Source: Rhodoblastus acidophilus
GTDB taxonomy: Bacteria; Pseudomonadota; Alphaproteobacteria; Rhizobiales; Beijerinckiaceae
Length of the DNA: 64,000 nucleotides
NCBI RefSeq assembly: GCF_009720655.1
Contig: NZ_WNKS01000015.1
Coordinates: 44,263-108,262, forward strand
Reading direction: 5' to 3'
Shown here: in pieces, positions 45,115 to 54,295 of the stretch
Numbering within the stretch: position 1 is the first letter of the stretch
How the letters are laid out: each line of letters begins with the position of its first letter
Translations under genes and position numbers: made by a program
Notes under the pieces: model-generated
Database searches by the model: none
The model's input: only the letters and a program-made list of their open reading frames with translations
Told to the model about the DNA's origin: nothing

Positions 45115-46956
45115 TTATTTCGGGACCGGATGGACTTCGCCTTCGAAAACAGTGCCCCAGACCGGAATGTCCTTGAGCTTGATCGGATCGACCGCATAGG
45201 GATCCTCGCCGAGCACGGTGAAATTGGCGATTTTTCCGGGCGCGATGCTGCCGATCAGGTCCTCCTGCCGCCACGAATAGGCCGCCTCGATGGTGACCGC
45301 GCGCAGAGCGGCGTCAACGTCGATGCGCTGTTCCGGGCCCGCGACGCGGCCCGAAGGCGTGACGCGATTGACCCCGAACGACGCCAGCGCCAGCGGCGCC
45401 GACGGGCCCATGGGCAGATCGGAATGATAGGAGAGCGGGATCGCGTGCTTGCGCACGGAATTGGCCCGCACCATCGCATTGGCGCGCTCCGGGCCAAGGC
45501 CTGTTTCGGAATATTTGTCGGCAAAGCCAACGGGATAATAGGGATTGGCGCTGACGATCGCGCCGAGCCGCGCGATCCGGCCGATCTGCTCCTCGGTGGA
45601 ATTGGCGAAATGCACGATGACGGTGCGGTGGTCGGCGCGCGGATTTTCCGCCATCAGCTTTTCCAGAATGTTCAGCAGCACTTCGAGGCCGAGGTCGCCG
45701 TTGACGTGGATATGCAGCTGGTAACCGGCGTTCCAGTAGAGCCGCGCCCGCTCCTCAAGCTGGTCCGGCGGCATGATCCATTCGCCCTTGTGGCCGTCGA
45801 GATAGCCGTCCTTCATCTGCATCAATTGCGAGATGATGGCGCCGTCGGCGAACAGCTTGATCTGGCGCGGGAAGAACATCAGTTTCTTGCCCGGTCCGGC
45901 CGGCGACACCGCGATCTGCTCCTCGGTGGCCTGAAGCGCCTTGGCCATGCCGACGCGATCGGGAATGCCGCGCCCGTCGGCGAGGAAGGTCGAATAGATC
46001 GGCGTCGACGGCGCGCCGAGGATGTCCTGATAGAGCGCCCACATGTCCGGCGTATAGAGCGCGCCGGGCTCGTTATAGGCGGTGACGCCATTGGCGTGCA
46101 GATATGTGACCATCTGCCTGAGACCGAAACCGAGGCGCTCCGGCGTGGCCAGCACCTTCAGCATCGGGGCCATCATGAAGTTCAGCCCGCCTTCCCAATA
46201 ATGGCCCTCGTTGAAATTGACCTGCTCGCTCCATTCGCCCTTGCCCTTGGTCGCGGCCTCGGTCAAGCCGAGCGCGGCGATGGCGGCGTCGTTGAGGAAA
46301 AATTCGTGACACGAGCGATGCCAGACCGAGATCGGCCGCGTCTTGCTGATCGCGTTGAGGTCGGCCCGCGTCAACTTCCCGTGCCACAGCGGTTGATAGC
46401 CCCAGGTCAACAGCCATTCGTTCGGGCTTTTCAGCGCCGTTTCCGCCGCCTTCAGCCGCGCGCGATAGTCCTCCGGCGTCAACGCCGCCTTGTTGAACTT
46501 GCCGGGCATCGGCCAGTCCTCCGGCGCGATCACCTCGACCGCAAGCGTCAACGCGCCGAGGATCGGATGCAGATGCTGGTCGATCAGGCCCGGGGTGAGC
46601 ACCTTGTCGGCGAAGGTCTTGTCAATGCGGAACGGGCGCTCGCCGAGCGCCGCCTTGACCTGATCGAGCGAACCCACGGCGACGATCCTGTTCCCGGCGA
46701 TGGCCACCGCCGTCGCCGTCGGGTTCTCGCGCTCCATGGTGATGATCTTCTTCGCGACGAAGATTTTCGCGATGGGCGCGCCCAGCCCGCTTGCAAGCGT
46801 TTCGTTGAGGGCGCCATCGGCCAGCGCTGGCCCGACAGCCTCGGCGACGAAGGCTCCCGCGGCCGCGACCGCGGCGCCGCGCAAAAAAGTGCGGCGCGAT
46901 TTATAGCTCAGGCCTTTGAACGCGCCGGAAAAAGCTGGATTGCACATCATGCACAT
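45115..46956 (-). CDS. Tat-exported amidohydrolase (YtcJ-like, metal-dependent)
   Basis: The protein has 613 residues. A twin-arginine signal (SRRTFLRGAAVAAAGAFVAE) follows the unusual start MCMMCN. The amidohydrolase core shows the HxH metal motif in LIDQHLHPILGA, further His ligands in LHIHVNGDLGLEVLL and RTVIVHFANST, and the final Asp in LSYHSDLPMG; FTVLGEDPYAVDP forms the second half of the beta-sandwich. Members hydrolyse amides, N-formyl groups or cyclic ureas. It presumably works in the periplasm after Tat export; substrate unknown. AGGAGG lies 10 bp before the start. Confidence 0.9.
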   Translation of the reverse strand: MCMMCNPAFSGAFKGLSYKSRRTFLRGAAVAAAGAFVAEAVGPALADGALNETLASGLGAPIAKIFVAKKIITMERENPTATAVAIAGNRIVAVGSLDQVKAALGERPFRIDKTFADKVLTPGLIDQHLHPILGALTLAVEVIAPEDWPMPGKFNKAALTPEDYRARLKAAETALKSPNEWLLTWGYQPLWHGKLTRADLNAISKTRPISVWHRSCHEFFLNDAAIAALGLTEAATKGKGEWSEQVNFNEGHYWEGGLNFMMAPMLKVLATPERLGFGLRQMVTYLHANGVTAYNEPGALYTPDMWALYQDILGAPSTPIYSTFLADGRGIPDRVGMAKALQATEEQIAVSPAGPGKKLMFFPRQIKLFADGAIISQLMQMKDGYLDGHKGEWIMPPDQLEERARLYWNAGYQLHIHVNGDLGLEVLLNILEKLMAENPRADHRTVIVHFANSTEEQIGRIARLGAIVSANPYYPVGFADKYSETGLGPERANAMVRANSVRKHAIPLSYHSDLPMGPSAPLALASFGVNRVTPSGRVAGPEQRIDVDAALRAVTIEAAYSWRQEDLIGSIAPGKIANFTVLGEDPYAVDPIKLKDIPVWGTVFEGEVHPVPK

Positions 46957-47218
46957 CGCGTCACGCCTCCTGCGCTTCAAGCGATTATTTTTATAGATGT
47001 TTTCTTGGCGACGCTCAAGTTTGGCAGGCGGTGCAAACGTCGTCGGCGCATGCATTTTAAGCTTCAGTTGCTCGAAATTGTGCTTCGCGCCCGCTCGCTC
47101 GGCGATGTCCGTAATTGCTGCGCCGCCCGGCCCGCGTCGGCGGCGCTCGCCGCCGATCTCCGTCGTTGCCTCAGGCGCGCCGCCCGCTCTATGTGACTGC
47201 GTTGAAGGATGGGCGCGC

Positions 47219-48052
47219 ATGAATTATCGCCATGAATTTCACGCCGGCAATTTCGCCGACGTGCTCAAACACGCGCTGCTCGTGCGCGTGCTGCTCTATC
47301 TGCGGCGCAAGGACAAGCCGTTCCGCTACATCGACACCCATGCCGGCGCCGGGCTTTTCGATCTCGACGGGCCCGAGGCGCAGCGCTCGGGCGAGGCGCG
47401 CGGCGGGATTTTGCGCCTGCGCGATGCGAACATCTCGCCGGAGGCGGCCGAGCTGCTCGCGCCCTATCTCGAAGCTGCCGGCGCCGGCCCGCTTTATCCG
47501 GGCTCGCCAAAAATCGCCCAGGCGTTCTTGCGTCCGCAAGACCGTGGATTGTGCTGCGAACTGCTGCCGGAGGCCGCGAATCATCTGCGCGGCGCGCTGG
47601 CGCGCGACAAGCGCATCAAGGTGATCGCGCGCGACGGTTTCGAGGGGCTGAACGCCTTCGTTCCTCCGCCGGAGCGGCGCGGACTCGTCCTGATCGATCC
47701 GCCTTTCGAACGGCGCGACGATTACGAGCGCGTCCATGATTCGCTTGAGAGCGCGCTGCGGAAGTGGCCCGGCGGCATGTTCATGGTCTGGCAGCCGGTG
47801 AAGGAGCCGGAGGTGGCGGACGCCTTCTGCGCCGCCGTCGGCGGGCTCGCGGAGGCCCTGCGCATCGACCTTCAGGTCGCGACGTCAGGAAAAGGTCTGA
47901 CCCGGACCGGCGTGATCGTTGTCAACCCCCCCTATGTGCTCGAACAGGAGGCGGCGACGCTGCTTCCCGAACTGACGCGCGTGCTGGCGCAAGACGAAAG
48001 GGCCGCGTTCTGGCTCGAACGTCTGGGGGCGGCGAAGGTTTCCTCACAATAA
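47219..48052 (+). CDS. rlmJ: 23S rRNA (adenine(2030)-N6)-methyltransferase RlmJ
   Basis: The protein has 277 residues, the typical length. The family start MNYRHEFHAGNFADVLKHAL is exact, followed by YIDTHAGAGLFDLDG (SAM site) and the catalytic LVLIDPPFERRDDYERV (DPPF, the NPPY-like motif). It methylates A2030 of 23S rRNA. The gene diverges from the amidohydrolase over a 262-bp space. ATG at 47219 matches the family N-terminus. Confidence 0.96.
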   Translation: MNYRHEFHAGNFADVLKHALLVRVLLYLRRKDKPFRYIDTHAGAGLFDLDGPEAQRSGEARGGILRLRDANISPEAAELLAPYLEAAGAGPLYPGSPKIAQAFLRPQDRGLCCELLPEAANHLRGALARDKRIKVIARDGFEGLNAFVPPPERRGLVLIDPPFERRDDYERVHDSLESALRKWPGGMFMVWQPVKEPEVADAFCAAVGGLAEALRIDLQVATSGKGLTRTGVIVVNPPYVLEQEAATLLPELTRVLAQDERAAFWLERLGAAKVSSQ

Positions 48053-48298
48053 AGATACTCCTCAAGGCCCCCGCGGGTCTTGCCATTTGCGACAATCTGC
48101 CGCAACTTGGCTGGAATTGGAGGGGCCTTCGGCGCACCGAAGGGCTGACGGAAATATCCGCGGCGGTCTTGCAAATAAGAAGACTGCAACAAGCAAGACG
48201 ATCCGCCAATCGGCCGTGCGGCCGGGTGGGCTTAGGGATTGCAGGAATGGCAATATCGGCCGCCCCGCCGATCGGCGCATGACCGGAGGAAAGGCGTC

Positions 48299-48511
48299 AT
48301 GACGCAACAGGGCGTGATCAAGTTTTTCAATGCGGAAAAAGGCTATGGCTTCATCAAGCCGGTCGATGGCGGCAAGGACATCTTCGTCCACATCACGGCG
48401 GTCGAACAGGCCGGCCTCGCCTCTCTGAACGAGGGGCAGAGGCTGACCTTCGAGGTCGAGCCGGACAAGAAGGGAAAGGGGCCGAAGGCCGTCAACCTCC
48501 ATCTCGAATAG
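48299..48511 (+). CDS. Cold-shock domain protein (CspA family)
   Basis: The protein has 70 residues. RNP1 and RNP2 motifs are intact (EKGYGFIKP and DIFVHITAV), so it binds single-stranded RNA/DNA as a chaperone. AGGAAAGG lies upstream of the ATG. The 246 bp between rlmJ and the start is longer than usual and contains an inverted GC stretch; CspA mRNAs often have a long thermosensing leader, which is plausible here but not proven. Confidence 0.95.
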   Translation: MTQQGVIKFFNAEKGYGFIKPVDGGKDIFVHITAVEQAGLASLNEGQRLTFEVEPDKKGKGPKAVNLHLE

Positions 48512-48620
48512 GCGGCCGAGCCAACCTTTTTCAGAGGCGAAAGACTCCAGAAAGGTTGGCGGCTTGTCCGCGCGCCGGAAATCGGCTTTGGTCCGGCCCG
48601 CCGCGCGCTTGGAGGTCGCC

Positions 48621-49220
48621 ATGAAGCTTTACTATTCGCCTTATTCGCCCTTTTCGCGAAAGGTCAGGATCGCCGCGGCCGCGCTCGGTTTCGGCGCGGA
48701 GCTCGAGCTGACGCCGACGGAGACGATCAATCCCGACGATCCGATCCGGCAAAAAAATCCGCTCGGCAAGATCCCCACGCTGGAAACCGACGACGGGGAC
48801 TGCATTTTCGACAGCGCCGTGATCGCCGCCTGGCTCGACGCGCAGGCCGGCGGCGGCCGCATCATCCCGCGCGATCCCAAGGCGCGCACGCGCGCCCTGG
48901 TGCTTGAATCCCTGGCCGATGGCCTTGCCGAGGCCGCCGTGCTGATCATCTACGAATCGCGCTTCCGCGAACCGGAGGAGCGCAGCGGCAAATGGCTGGC
49001 CCATCAGGGCGAGAAGATCGCGCGCGCGCTGGCGCGGCTGGAGCAGGCGCCGCCGGCTTTGGCGGGGACGCCCGACATCGGCCAGATCGCGCTCGCCTGC
49101 GCGCTCGGTTATCTCGATCTGCGGTTTTCCGGCGAATGGCGGGCGACTCACCCCCGCCTGGTGGCCTGGCTCGATGACTTCGCGGAGACGACGCCGGCCT
49201 TTGCCGCAACCGCCGCCTGA
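48621..49220 (+). CDS. Glutathione S-transferase family protein
   Basis: The protein has 199 residues. The N-terminal thioredoxin-like domain (MKLYYSPYSPFSRKVRIAAA, with a Ser/Tyr catalytic candidate, and KIPTLETDDGDCIFDSAVIA containing the cis-Pro and E/DS glutathione site) precedes an all-helical C-domain (GTPDIGQIALACALGYLDLR with the N-capping Asp). Likely role is conjugation or detoxification; substrate unknown. GGAGG is 5 bases before the ATG. Confidence 0.92.
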   Translation: MKLYYSPYSPFSRKVRIAAAALGFGAELELTPTETINPDDPIRQKNPLGKIPTLETDDGDCIFDSAVIAAWLDAQAGGGRIIPRDPKARTRALVLESLADGLAEAAVLIIYESRFREPEERSGKWLAHQGEKIARALARLEQAPPALAGTPDIGQIALACALGYLDLRFSGEWRATHPRLVAWLDDFAETTPAFAATAA

Positions 49221-49223
49221 ACG

Positions 49224-49246
49224 AAAAAGCCCGGCGAGGCCGGGCT
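49224..49246. terminator. Hairpin between GST gene and the next convergent gene
   Basis: AGCCCGGC (49228-49235) and GCCGGGCT (49239-49246) pair around GAG. Read on the minus strand it is followed by a T-run (the AAAAA before it on plus), which suits transcripts arriving on the minus strand; it lies just after the GST stop codon. Confidence 0.6.
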
Positions 49247-49386
49247 GAGGTTTCGGGAGATTGTTTCCGCCGCGCGGCTTGTTGTGACCGCATATTGCCA
49301 TCCCGACGCGGCCTTCGCATCCGCGAAGACGCGCGGCCTCCTGAAATTACGGCTTTTGGAAAACAATGGGTTAACCATCGCGCCGG

Positions 49387-50262
49387 TCAAGGTTTCGCGT
49401 CGGGCGTCCCTTGCTCCGCCAGGACCTCCACGTCGCGGTCCTGGCCGGACTGCACCTTGAACGTCGCCTGAAACGTCTGGTTTTCGTGGCGGGCGATGGC
49501 GACATATTCGCCTTCCGCCAGCACCAGCGAGGGGAAGGCGCCGATCAGTTCGCGGATCACGTCGCCGCCGGGCGTCAGCACGGAAAAGCTGGTGTTGGCC
49601 AGCGCCTCGCCGCCGGGCGCATTCACCAGTTTCAACGTCATGGTGGCGGCGCGGTGGCGCAGCGCGCCGGAGGTCAGCTTGCCCGCGATGACGCGCAGGT
49701 CGGCGTAGATGACCGAGTTGGTGGCGTTGGTCGTGGCGCCGGAGACGTCCATCAGTTTCGAGACGACGTGATAATTCCCCTCCGGCAGACAGGCGGAGTC
49801 GCCGGCCCTCAGGTTCGGCAGGATCAGCTTGGCCTCCGGATCTCTCGCGGAAGGAAGATAGACCTGAATGACGAGTTTTGTCGGGGGAATGGCGCTGTCG
49901 TTGAGCACGCCGTTGATCTTGAGGCCGCCGGCGTTCATCACCAGTCGCTGCGCTTGCGGGGCGATGCCGTTCACGCTGATCTGCTTGGCGACCCCCGCGA
50001 GGCCGCAGGCGGCGTGGACGATATATTCGCCGTTGTCGAGCGTCACCACGGGCGCCGCTTCGTTCGATTCCGCGACCAGCGCGTGTTCGCCTTCGGCGGC
50101 GAACACGCGCCAGACGACGCCTGAGCGGATCGGTTGTGAATCGGCGGGAGCGTAAACGGCGCTCAGGCTGACCGGCGCCGCGGCCAGAACGGGCGCGCCG
50201 GGCAAAAGGCACGGGGTCGCGAAAAGCCAGCGATACCGCCAGAGAGTCATGGGTCTTCTCAT
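49387..50262 (-). CDS. Exported beta-rich protein of unknown function
   Basis: The protein has 291 residues with a signal peptide (WLFATPCLLPGAPVLAAAPV). The mature part is made of several similar beta-sandwich-like units, each with a GEYxVxA- or GNYHVVS-type strand (GEYIVHAACGLAGVAKQISV, GNYHVVSKLMDVSGATTNA, GEYVAIARHENQTFQATFKV), as in periplasmic proteins annotated as hypothetical in Methylobacterium-like bacteria. No catalytic motif was seen. ATG at 50262 has priority over an in-frame ATG at 50250; both keep the signal peptide. Confidence 0.75.
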   Translation of the reverse strand: MRRPMTLWRYRWLFATPCLLPGAPVLAAAPVSLSAVYAPADSQPIRSGVVWRVFAAEGEHALVAESNEAAPVVTLDNGEYIVHAACGLAGVAKQISVNGIAPQAQRLVMNAGGLKINGVLNDSAIPPTKLVIQVYLPSARDPEAKLILPNLRAGDSACLPEGNYHVVSKLMDVSGATTNATNSVIYADLRVIAGKLTSGALRHRAATMTLKLVNAPGGEALANTSFSVLTPGGDVIRELIGAFPSLVLAEGEYVAIARHENQTFQATFKVQSGQDRDVEVLAEQGTPDAKP

Positions 50263-50337
50263 CCGCGCACAATGGCCTTTTCGCATCGGTTTACAAAGCG
50301 GCGATTTTGCGGCCAATGTCGCGGAAAAGGACGAGCC

Positions 50338-50901
50338 ATGACCGACACGCTGAAACTTCTGGAGAAACGCCGCTCCGCGCCGCCGCCGACCATGATGGGG
50401 CCGGGACCGACGCGCGAGGAGCTCACGCGCCTGCTGGCGCTGGCCGCGCGCGTTCCCGATCACGGCAAGCTCGCGCCCTGGCGTTTCATCGTGTTCGAAG
50501 GCGAGGGTCGCGACCGCGCCGGCGCGCTGTGCGCGGAGGTTTTCCGCGCACGCAATCCCGATGCTGGAGAGGAGCGGCTGGCTGCGGAGCAGGGTCGATT
50601 CTCGCGCGCGCCGAACGTGATCGCGGTCGTGTCGCGCGCCGCGCCCCACGTCAAAATTCCGCTGTGGGAGCAGGAGATGTCGGCGGGCGCGGTCTGCATG
50701 GCCCTCACCATCGCGGCGGTGGCCATGGGTTTTCGAACCGCATGGCTGACGGAATGGATCGCCTATGACCGGACGTTTTTGAGCCGGCTCGGCCTGGAGG
50801 AGCACGAAAGGATCGCCGGCTTCATCCACATCGGCCGCGTCGACGGCGAGATCGAGGACCGGGTCAGGCCTGATGTCGCGGCGCTGACGCGCTGGTTCTG
50901 A
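50338..50901 (+). CDS. Nitroreductase-family flavoprotein (YdjA-like)
   Basis: The protein has 187 residues, the length of the small YdjA/TdsD type. FMN-contacting residues lie in EKRRSAPPPTMMGPGPTREE, ALAARVPDHGKLAPWRFIVF and the SAGAVCMALTIAAVAMGFRT helix; the C-terminal GFIHIGRVDGEIEDRVRPDV is typical. It reduces nitro compounds or quinones with NAD(P)H. Family B repeat copy 3 starts at its stop codon. Confidence 0.92.
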   Translation: MTDTLKLLEKRRSAPPPTMMGPGPTREELTRLLALAARVPDHGKLAPWRFIVFEGEGRDRAGALCAEVFRARNPDAGEERLAAEQGRFSRAPNVIAVVSRAAPHVKIPLWEQEMSAGAVCMALTIAAVAMGFRTAWLTEWIAYDRTFLSRLGLEEHERIAGFIHIGRVDGEIEDRVRPDVAALTRWF

Positions 50902-51028
50902 TACGATTTCCGAACGATCAGTTCGAAAATCGTATTCCACTCGCGCGGACATCCGCCCTTCGCCTGAAGGATTTCCGCGCGATTTCGTTTTCGCGGATCG
51001 CGAAGCGATCTTCGCGGAAACCGTATGA
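50902..51028 (+). repeat. Three-hairpin interspersed repeat, family B, copy 3
   Basis: It matches the copies at 17165 and 33249 in the same orientation, with the three inverted repeats preserved; the first arm has one mismatch (GATTTCCGAACGATCAGTTC then GAAAATC). It follows the nitroreductase stop by 1 bp and is directly followed by the terminator of the convergent porin gene. Confidence 0.85.
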
Positions 51029-51038
51029 GGCAGGCAAG

Positions 51039-51065
51039 GAAAAACCCGGCCCTTTCGGGCCGGGT
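51039..51065 (-). terminator. Rho-independent terminator after the Omp25-like gene
   Basis: ACCCGGCCC (51044-51052) and GGGCCGGGT (51057-51065) pair around TTTC. On the minus strand the stem is followed by TTTTTCC. It lies 25 bp after the porin-like stop. Confidence 0.85.
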
Positions 51066-51089
51066 CGATTGACAATCAGACGACTCGTC

Positions 51090-51872
51090 TCAGTACCTGG
51101 CGACGACCGGCGCCTCAACCGGGGCGCCGAACTTGTAGATGAGCGCGCCGCGGATGGTGCTCGCCTGCAGGCTCACGCTGCGGTCGGCGTATCCGATCGC
51201 GGCGGCGCCGCCGACGATCGGCAAATTGGCGAACGCGTAATTCTGCGAGCCATAGTTGTCGTAAATATACTCGACGCGGCCGATCCAGTTGGGCGTGAAG
51301 GCATAATCGACGCCGCCGCCGATGTTCCAGCCGACCAAATTATTCCGGATGCTGTAAGGGCCGTCAACGATGGTCAGGGTGTTGAGTTTCAGGTTGACGT
51401 CGGTGAACGACACGCCGCCGGCAACGAAGAACAGGGCGCGAGCGCCGAGGGCGTAGCCGAGACGGCCGCGGATGCGGGCGGAATAACTCGTTTCGGCCGT
51501 CTGGGTGAAGGCGGAGTTGCTGGTCGCGCTGACGAGGGTGTTGGTGGCGGTGACGCCCTGCCAGCCGCCTTCGCCTTCGAGGCCGATCACCCAGTTCGGG
51601 TTGAACTGGAAGTTATAGCCGACGAGGCCGCCGAGGGCGCCGCCGTTCGGGCTCTGGTTGTAGGCGTTGCTGGCGAAGGGGCCGACGGGGCCGGTGACGT
51701 TGCTCGTGCCGAACACGCCGCCGCCGTAGACGCCGAGATAAAAGCCGGTCCAGGTGAAAACGGGCGCCGGGGGAATATAGACCGGAGCGGCCTTCTCCGA
51801 AGGCAGATCGGCCGCCACGGCTGCGTAAGCCGTTGAAGCCAGCAGGAAAGTTGAAATCAGAATGCGACGCAT
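51090..51872 (-). CDS. Outer-membrane beta-barrel protein (Omp25/Omp31-like)
   Basis: The protein has 260 residues. After a signal peptide (MRRILISTFLLASTAYAAVA) the mature start DLPSEKAAPVYIPPAPVFTW-TGFYLG is the hallmark of the Hyphomicrobiales Omp25/Omp31 family, followed by eight beta strands ending in an aromatic residue (Tyr). Such proteins are abundant structural barrels linking membrane and surface. GGAGG lies 7 bases before the ATG at 51872. Confidence 0.92.
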   Translation of the reverse strand: MRRILISTFLLASTAYAAVAADLPSEKAAPVYIPPAPVFTWTGFYLGVYGGGVFGTSNVTGPVGPFASNAYNQSPNGGALGGLVGYNFQFNPNWVIGLEGEGGWQGVTATNTLVSATSNSAFTQTAETSYSARIRGRLGYALGARALFFVAGGVSFTDVNLKLNTLTIVDGPYSIRNNLVGWNIGGGVDYAFTPNWIGRVEYIYDNYGSQNYAFANLPIVGGAAAIGYADRSVSLQASTIRGALIYKFGAPVEAPVVARY

Positions 51873-52098
51873 GGCCACGTCCTCCAAGAGAAAGGATCGT
51901 CAGAGTCGCATTCCCCTGGAGTGGACGCAATCTGCTGGGGCAAAGATTGCTCCGGCGTTGCGTTCGGGACACAGTATTTTTCCGGACGTCCTGGACTTAC
52001 ACTGCGCAAGCTTTTGTAAAAAATGATCGCGCCAGCGTAATTTGTGGCGAAAGGGCGCCACCGCCTTGAAATCGAACGATTTGGCGGGGAGCTCTGAC

Positions 52099-52299
52099 TC
52101 AGTAGTCGCCGGCGCCGACCAGAGGGCAGATCGCGCCGGGCGCGCATTTGCCGCCCTTCGCCTTGGCGGCTTTCGCCGGCTTGGCCTTGCTCTTGACCTG
52201 ATGAACGACCGGCGCGGACAGGCCGGCCTGTGCGACGGGCAGGGCGAAGGCTGGCAGGGCGAAGGCGCAGAGCAGGGCGGCGGCGATCGGCATACGCAT
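52099..52299 (-). CDS. Small exported lysine/alanine-rich protein
   Basis: The protein has 66 residues. A signal peptide (MRMPIAAALLCAFALPAFAL) is followed by a short Lys-Ala-Pro repeat segment (KSKAKPAKAAKAKGG) and a tail with two cysteines (GKCAPGAICPLVGAGDY). I do not recognise the family. A good GAGGAG ribosome site lies upstream of the ATG, which supports translation. Confidence 0.65.
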   Translation of the reverse strand: MRMPIAAALLCAFALPAFALPVAQAGLSAPVVHQVKSKAKPAKAAKAKGGKCAPGAICPLVGAGDY

Positions 52300-52392
52300 G
52301 GGGCGCTCCTCGATATCGGCCGCTCGAACGGCGGCGGAGGCAAATGAAACCGCGAAACGCCGCTTCCGGCAAGCCGCAATGTGGGGCGGGCG

Positions 52393-53187
52393 CTACCGCG
52401 CGCCCGGCGGGCCAAAACTCTGGCGGGTCCATTCGTAGGCGGTCGCGTCCGTCCTGATGCCGCCGAGCCGCGCCGTGGCGAGATCGAGAATGCTGACGAT
52501 CACCGCGCTCCACATCGTCATCAGCAGGAACACGAGCCATTGGGGCTCTTTGCCGCGCAGGCCGAGCTGGTAGGCGAGCGCGCCGGCGCCGATCAGGGTG
52601 AGGACGATCAGAAGCAAGAAGAATTGCCACGGCAGTTGCATCGAAAAGGCGAAGCGAACCGCCGCGCTGGCGTCGAACGCCTCGTTGACCGCCGTCATCA
52701 GCGACACCGAAACCGGATTGGGGTTTTCGCGCACGATCGTGCTGACATGGCTCCAGATTTGCGTTTGCAACGCGTTGGTCTGGCGGTTGATCCCCTCGAT
52801 CTTTTCCGCTTCGGCGCCGGCGCGGACGAAATCGGCGCGCGCCTCGACATAGGTTTCGAACAGCCGGGCGATCGCCTCGCCATCGGGGCCTCCGACGGCT
52901 TTCGCGCGCAAAAAAGCCGTGCCGATGGCGTTGGTCTCCGCGAGCGTGCCGGCGCGGCGCTCGGTGAACCGCTCGTTGGCGAAGGACAGGGTCAGCGCCA
53001 GCACGAAGGCGAGCAGCCCGAGCATGCCGGCGACCAGGGCGCTGACGCTGTCGGACGCGCTGTGGCCCCGCCTCCGGGCGCGGACGCCGACGACATAGCC
53101 GATCATGTGGGCGAGGCCCTGGGCGGCCAGGAGAATGAGGCCGAACAGCCAGACGCTGATCGCGGCGATGGAAATGACAAGGGACAC
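52393..53187 (-). CDS. Bestrophin-like (DUF4239) membrane protein
   Basis: The protein has 264 residues with four hydrophobic segments: two in the first 70 residues and two near 180-235. The DUF4239 pattern is visible: ARRRGHSASDSVSALVAGML, LAFVLALTLSFANERFTERR, then the ETNAIGTAFLRA and RLFETYVEAR helices. Proteins of this type are annotated as bestrophin-like; ion-channel activity is not established for the family. It stands alone on the minus strand. Confidence 0.85.
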   Translation of the reverse strand: MSLVISIAAISVWLFGLILLAAQGLAHMIGYVVGVRARRRGHSASDSVSALVAGMLGLLAFVLALTLSFANERFTERRAGTLAETNAIGTAFLRAKAVGGPDGEAIARLFETYVEARADFVRAGAEAEKIEGINRQTNALQTQIWSHVSTIVRENPNPVSVSLMTAVNEAFDASAAVRFAFSMQLPWQFFLLLIVLTLIGAGALAYQLGLRGKEPQWLVFLLMTMWSAVIVSILDLATARLGGIRTDATAYEWTRQSFGPPGAR

Positions 53188-53230
53188 GAGGGCTCATCCG
53201 GTTGGATGGAAACGAGCTGAGCCTACACCG

Positions 53231-53575
53231 TCAGCGGCCCCACCACCACGCGCCCGCGACAATGACCGCCTCTCCGGCGAGAATGGCGGCGAAGACGGAG
53301 CGGCGGAAGGCGAAGAAGGCGGCGCCGGCGAACAGCAAGGCGCCGCCGCGCGCCCAGATCGGCACGGCGGCCAGCTCCCGCGCTGGCGTGGCGACGATTT
53401 TGAGCACCACCCCGACAAGGAGCGCGGTGGCGACGCTGCGCACGAACCGAAAAATTTCGGAGTCTTCGTCGATTCGGTGGGCGACGAGCACGGACAGCCA
53501 GCGCCAGACCTCGCTGGGCAGAAAACCGAGCAGGACGACGGCGAGATAAGGGGACAGGGCGGGATCAAAACTCAC
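53231..53575 (-). CDS. azlD: AzlD-family transporter subunit
   Basis: The protein has 114 residues with three or four hydrophobic helices (LSPYLAVVLLGFLPSEVWRW, SVATALLVGVVLKIVATPA, GALLFAGAAFFAFRRSVFAA). It is the usual small partner of AzlC. The GTG at 53575 overlaps the AzlC stop by 4 bp, so the start is well placed; the longer open frame in this phase is a shadow of azlC. Together AzlCD export branched-chain amino acids or analogs. Confidence 0.85.
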   Translation of the reverse strand: MSFDPALSPYLAVVLLGFLPSEVWRWLSVLVAHRIDEDSEIFRFVRSVATALLVGVVLKIVATPARELAAVPIWARGGALLFAGAAFFAFRRSVFAAILAGEAVIVAGAWWWGR

Positions 53576-54291
53576 GCCGCCACCTTGCGCGCGTAAAAAC
53601 CGGCGAGCCAGGCGCCGCCGCCGCCGACCAGCGCCAGGATCATCAGATCGAAGCCGCCGCCGACGAAAATCTGGGTCAGCGGCGCCAGCGCCGCGCCGGC
53701 GCCGATCGCCAGCCAGTCCGAGCCGTCGCGCGCCGCTCGCGCCGTCGCCGCGAGGAAATAGAAGGGCGACAGCATCATCAGGCCGCCGGCGACCGGCGCG
53801 GGAACGGCGGCTGTCAGCCAATAGCCGAGACCGCTGGTCAGCGTGGTCAGCCCGAGGCAGGTGAGGGCGAAGCCGAAAAAGAAAGGCATGCGCTGCGCCT
53901 TCTCCAGTTCGGGCAGGCGGCGCAGCGATTCGGCCCAAACGGTCACGGCGATGAAATGGGCGGCGAACAGCAGAGTGATTCGGCGCGTCTTTTCCCCGCG
54001 CAGCATCGGCAGCACCGACAGGCACATCGGCAGCAGGCGCACGGAGGACAGGCTGACGGCGACGGCGATGGCGGCGGGCGCGGTCTTGGCCGCGAGCGCG
54101 CCGAAGAAAAGCACCTGGCCGGGGCCGGCCCAGATCAGCGCCGTGGCCAGCATGGCGGCGTCGGGCGGCATGTCGGCGGCCCGCGCCAGCGCCCCCGTAC
54201 TCATCAATGATAGGGCGACATACCAGGCTGGGCCGGTCAAAGCCGTTCGCGCGCCGGCGTAAAACCAGCGTCGGTCTTTCCGCGCGTTCAA
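53572..54291 (-). CDS. azlC: AzlC-family branched-chain amino acid exporter
   Basis: The protein has 239 residues and about six membrane helices. The family core is recognised: ALIWAGPGQVLFFGALAAKT, VAVSLSSVRLLPMCLSVLPM, and the RITLLFAAHFIAVTVWAESL region. AzlC with AzlD confers azaleucine resistance in Bacillus by exporting branched-chain amino acids. It is coupled to azlD by a 4-bp overlap and lies 4 bp after the FNR gene end, so all three minus-strand genes may be transcribed together. Confidence 0.88.
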   Translation of the reverse strand: MNARKDRRWFYAGARTALTGPAWYVALSLMSTGALARAADMPPDAAMLATALIWAGPGQVLFFGALAAKTAPAAIAVAVSLSSVRLLPMCLSVLPMLRGEKTRRITLLFAAHFIAVTVWAESLRRLPELEKAQRMPFFFGFALTCLGLTTLTSGLGYWLTAAVPAPVAGGLMMLSPFYFLAATARAARDGSDWLAIGAGAALAPLTQIFVGGGFDLMILALVGGGGAWLAGFYARKVAA

Positions 54292-54295
54292 GACA

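Noticed and set aside
44968..47196. 742-residue plus-strand open frame
   Set aside because: Antisense shadow of the Tat amidohydrolase; no start signal and no recognisable domain.
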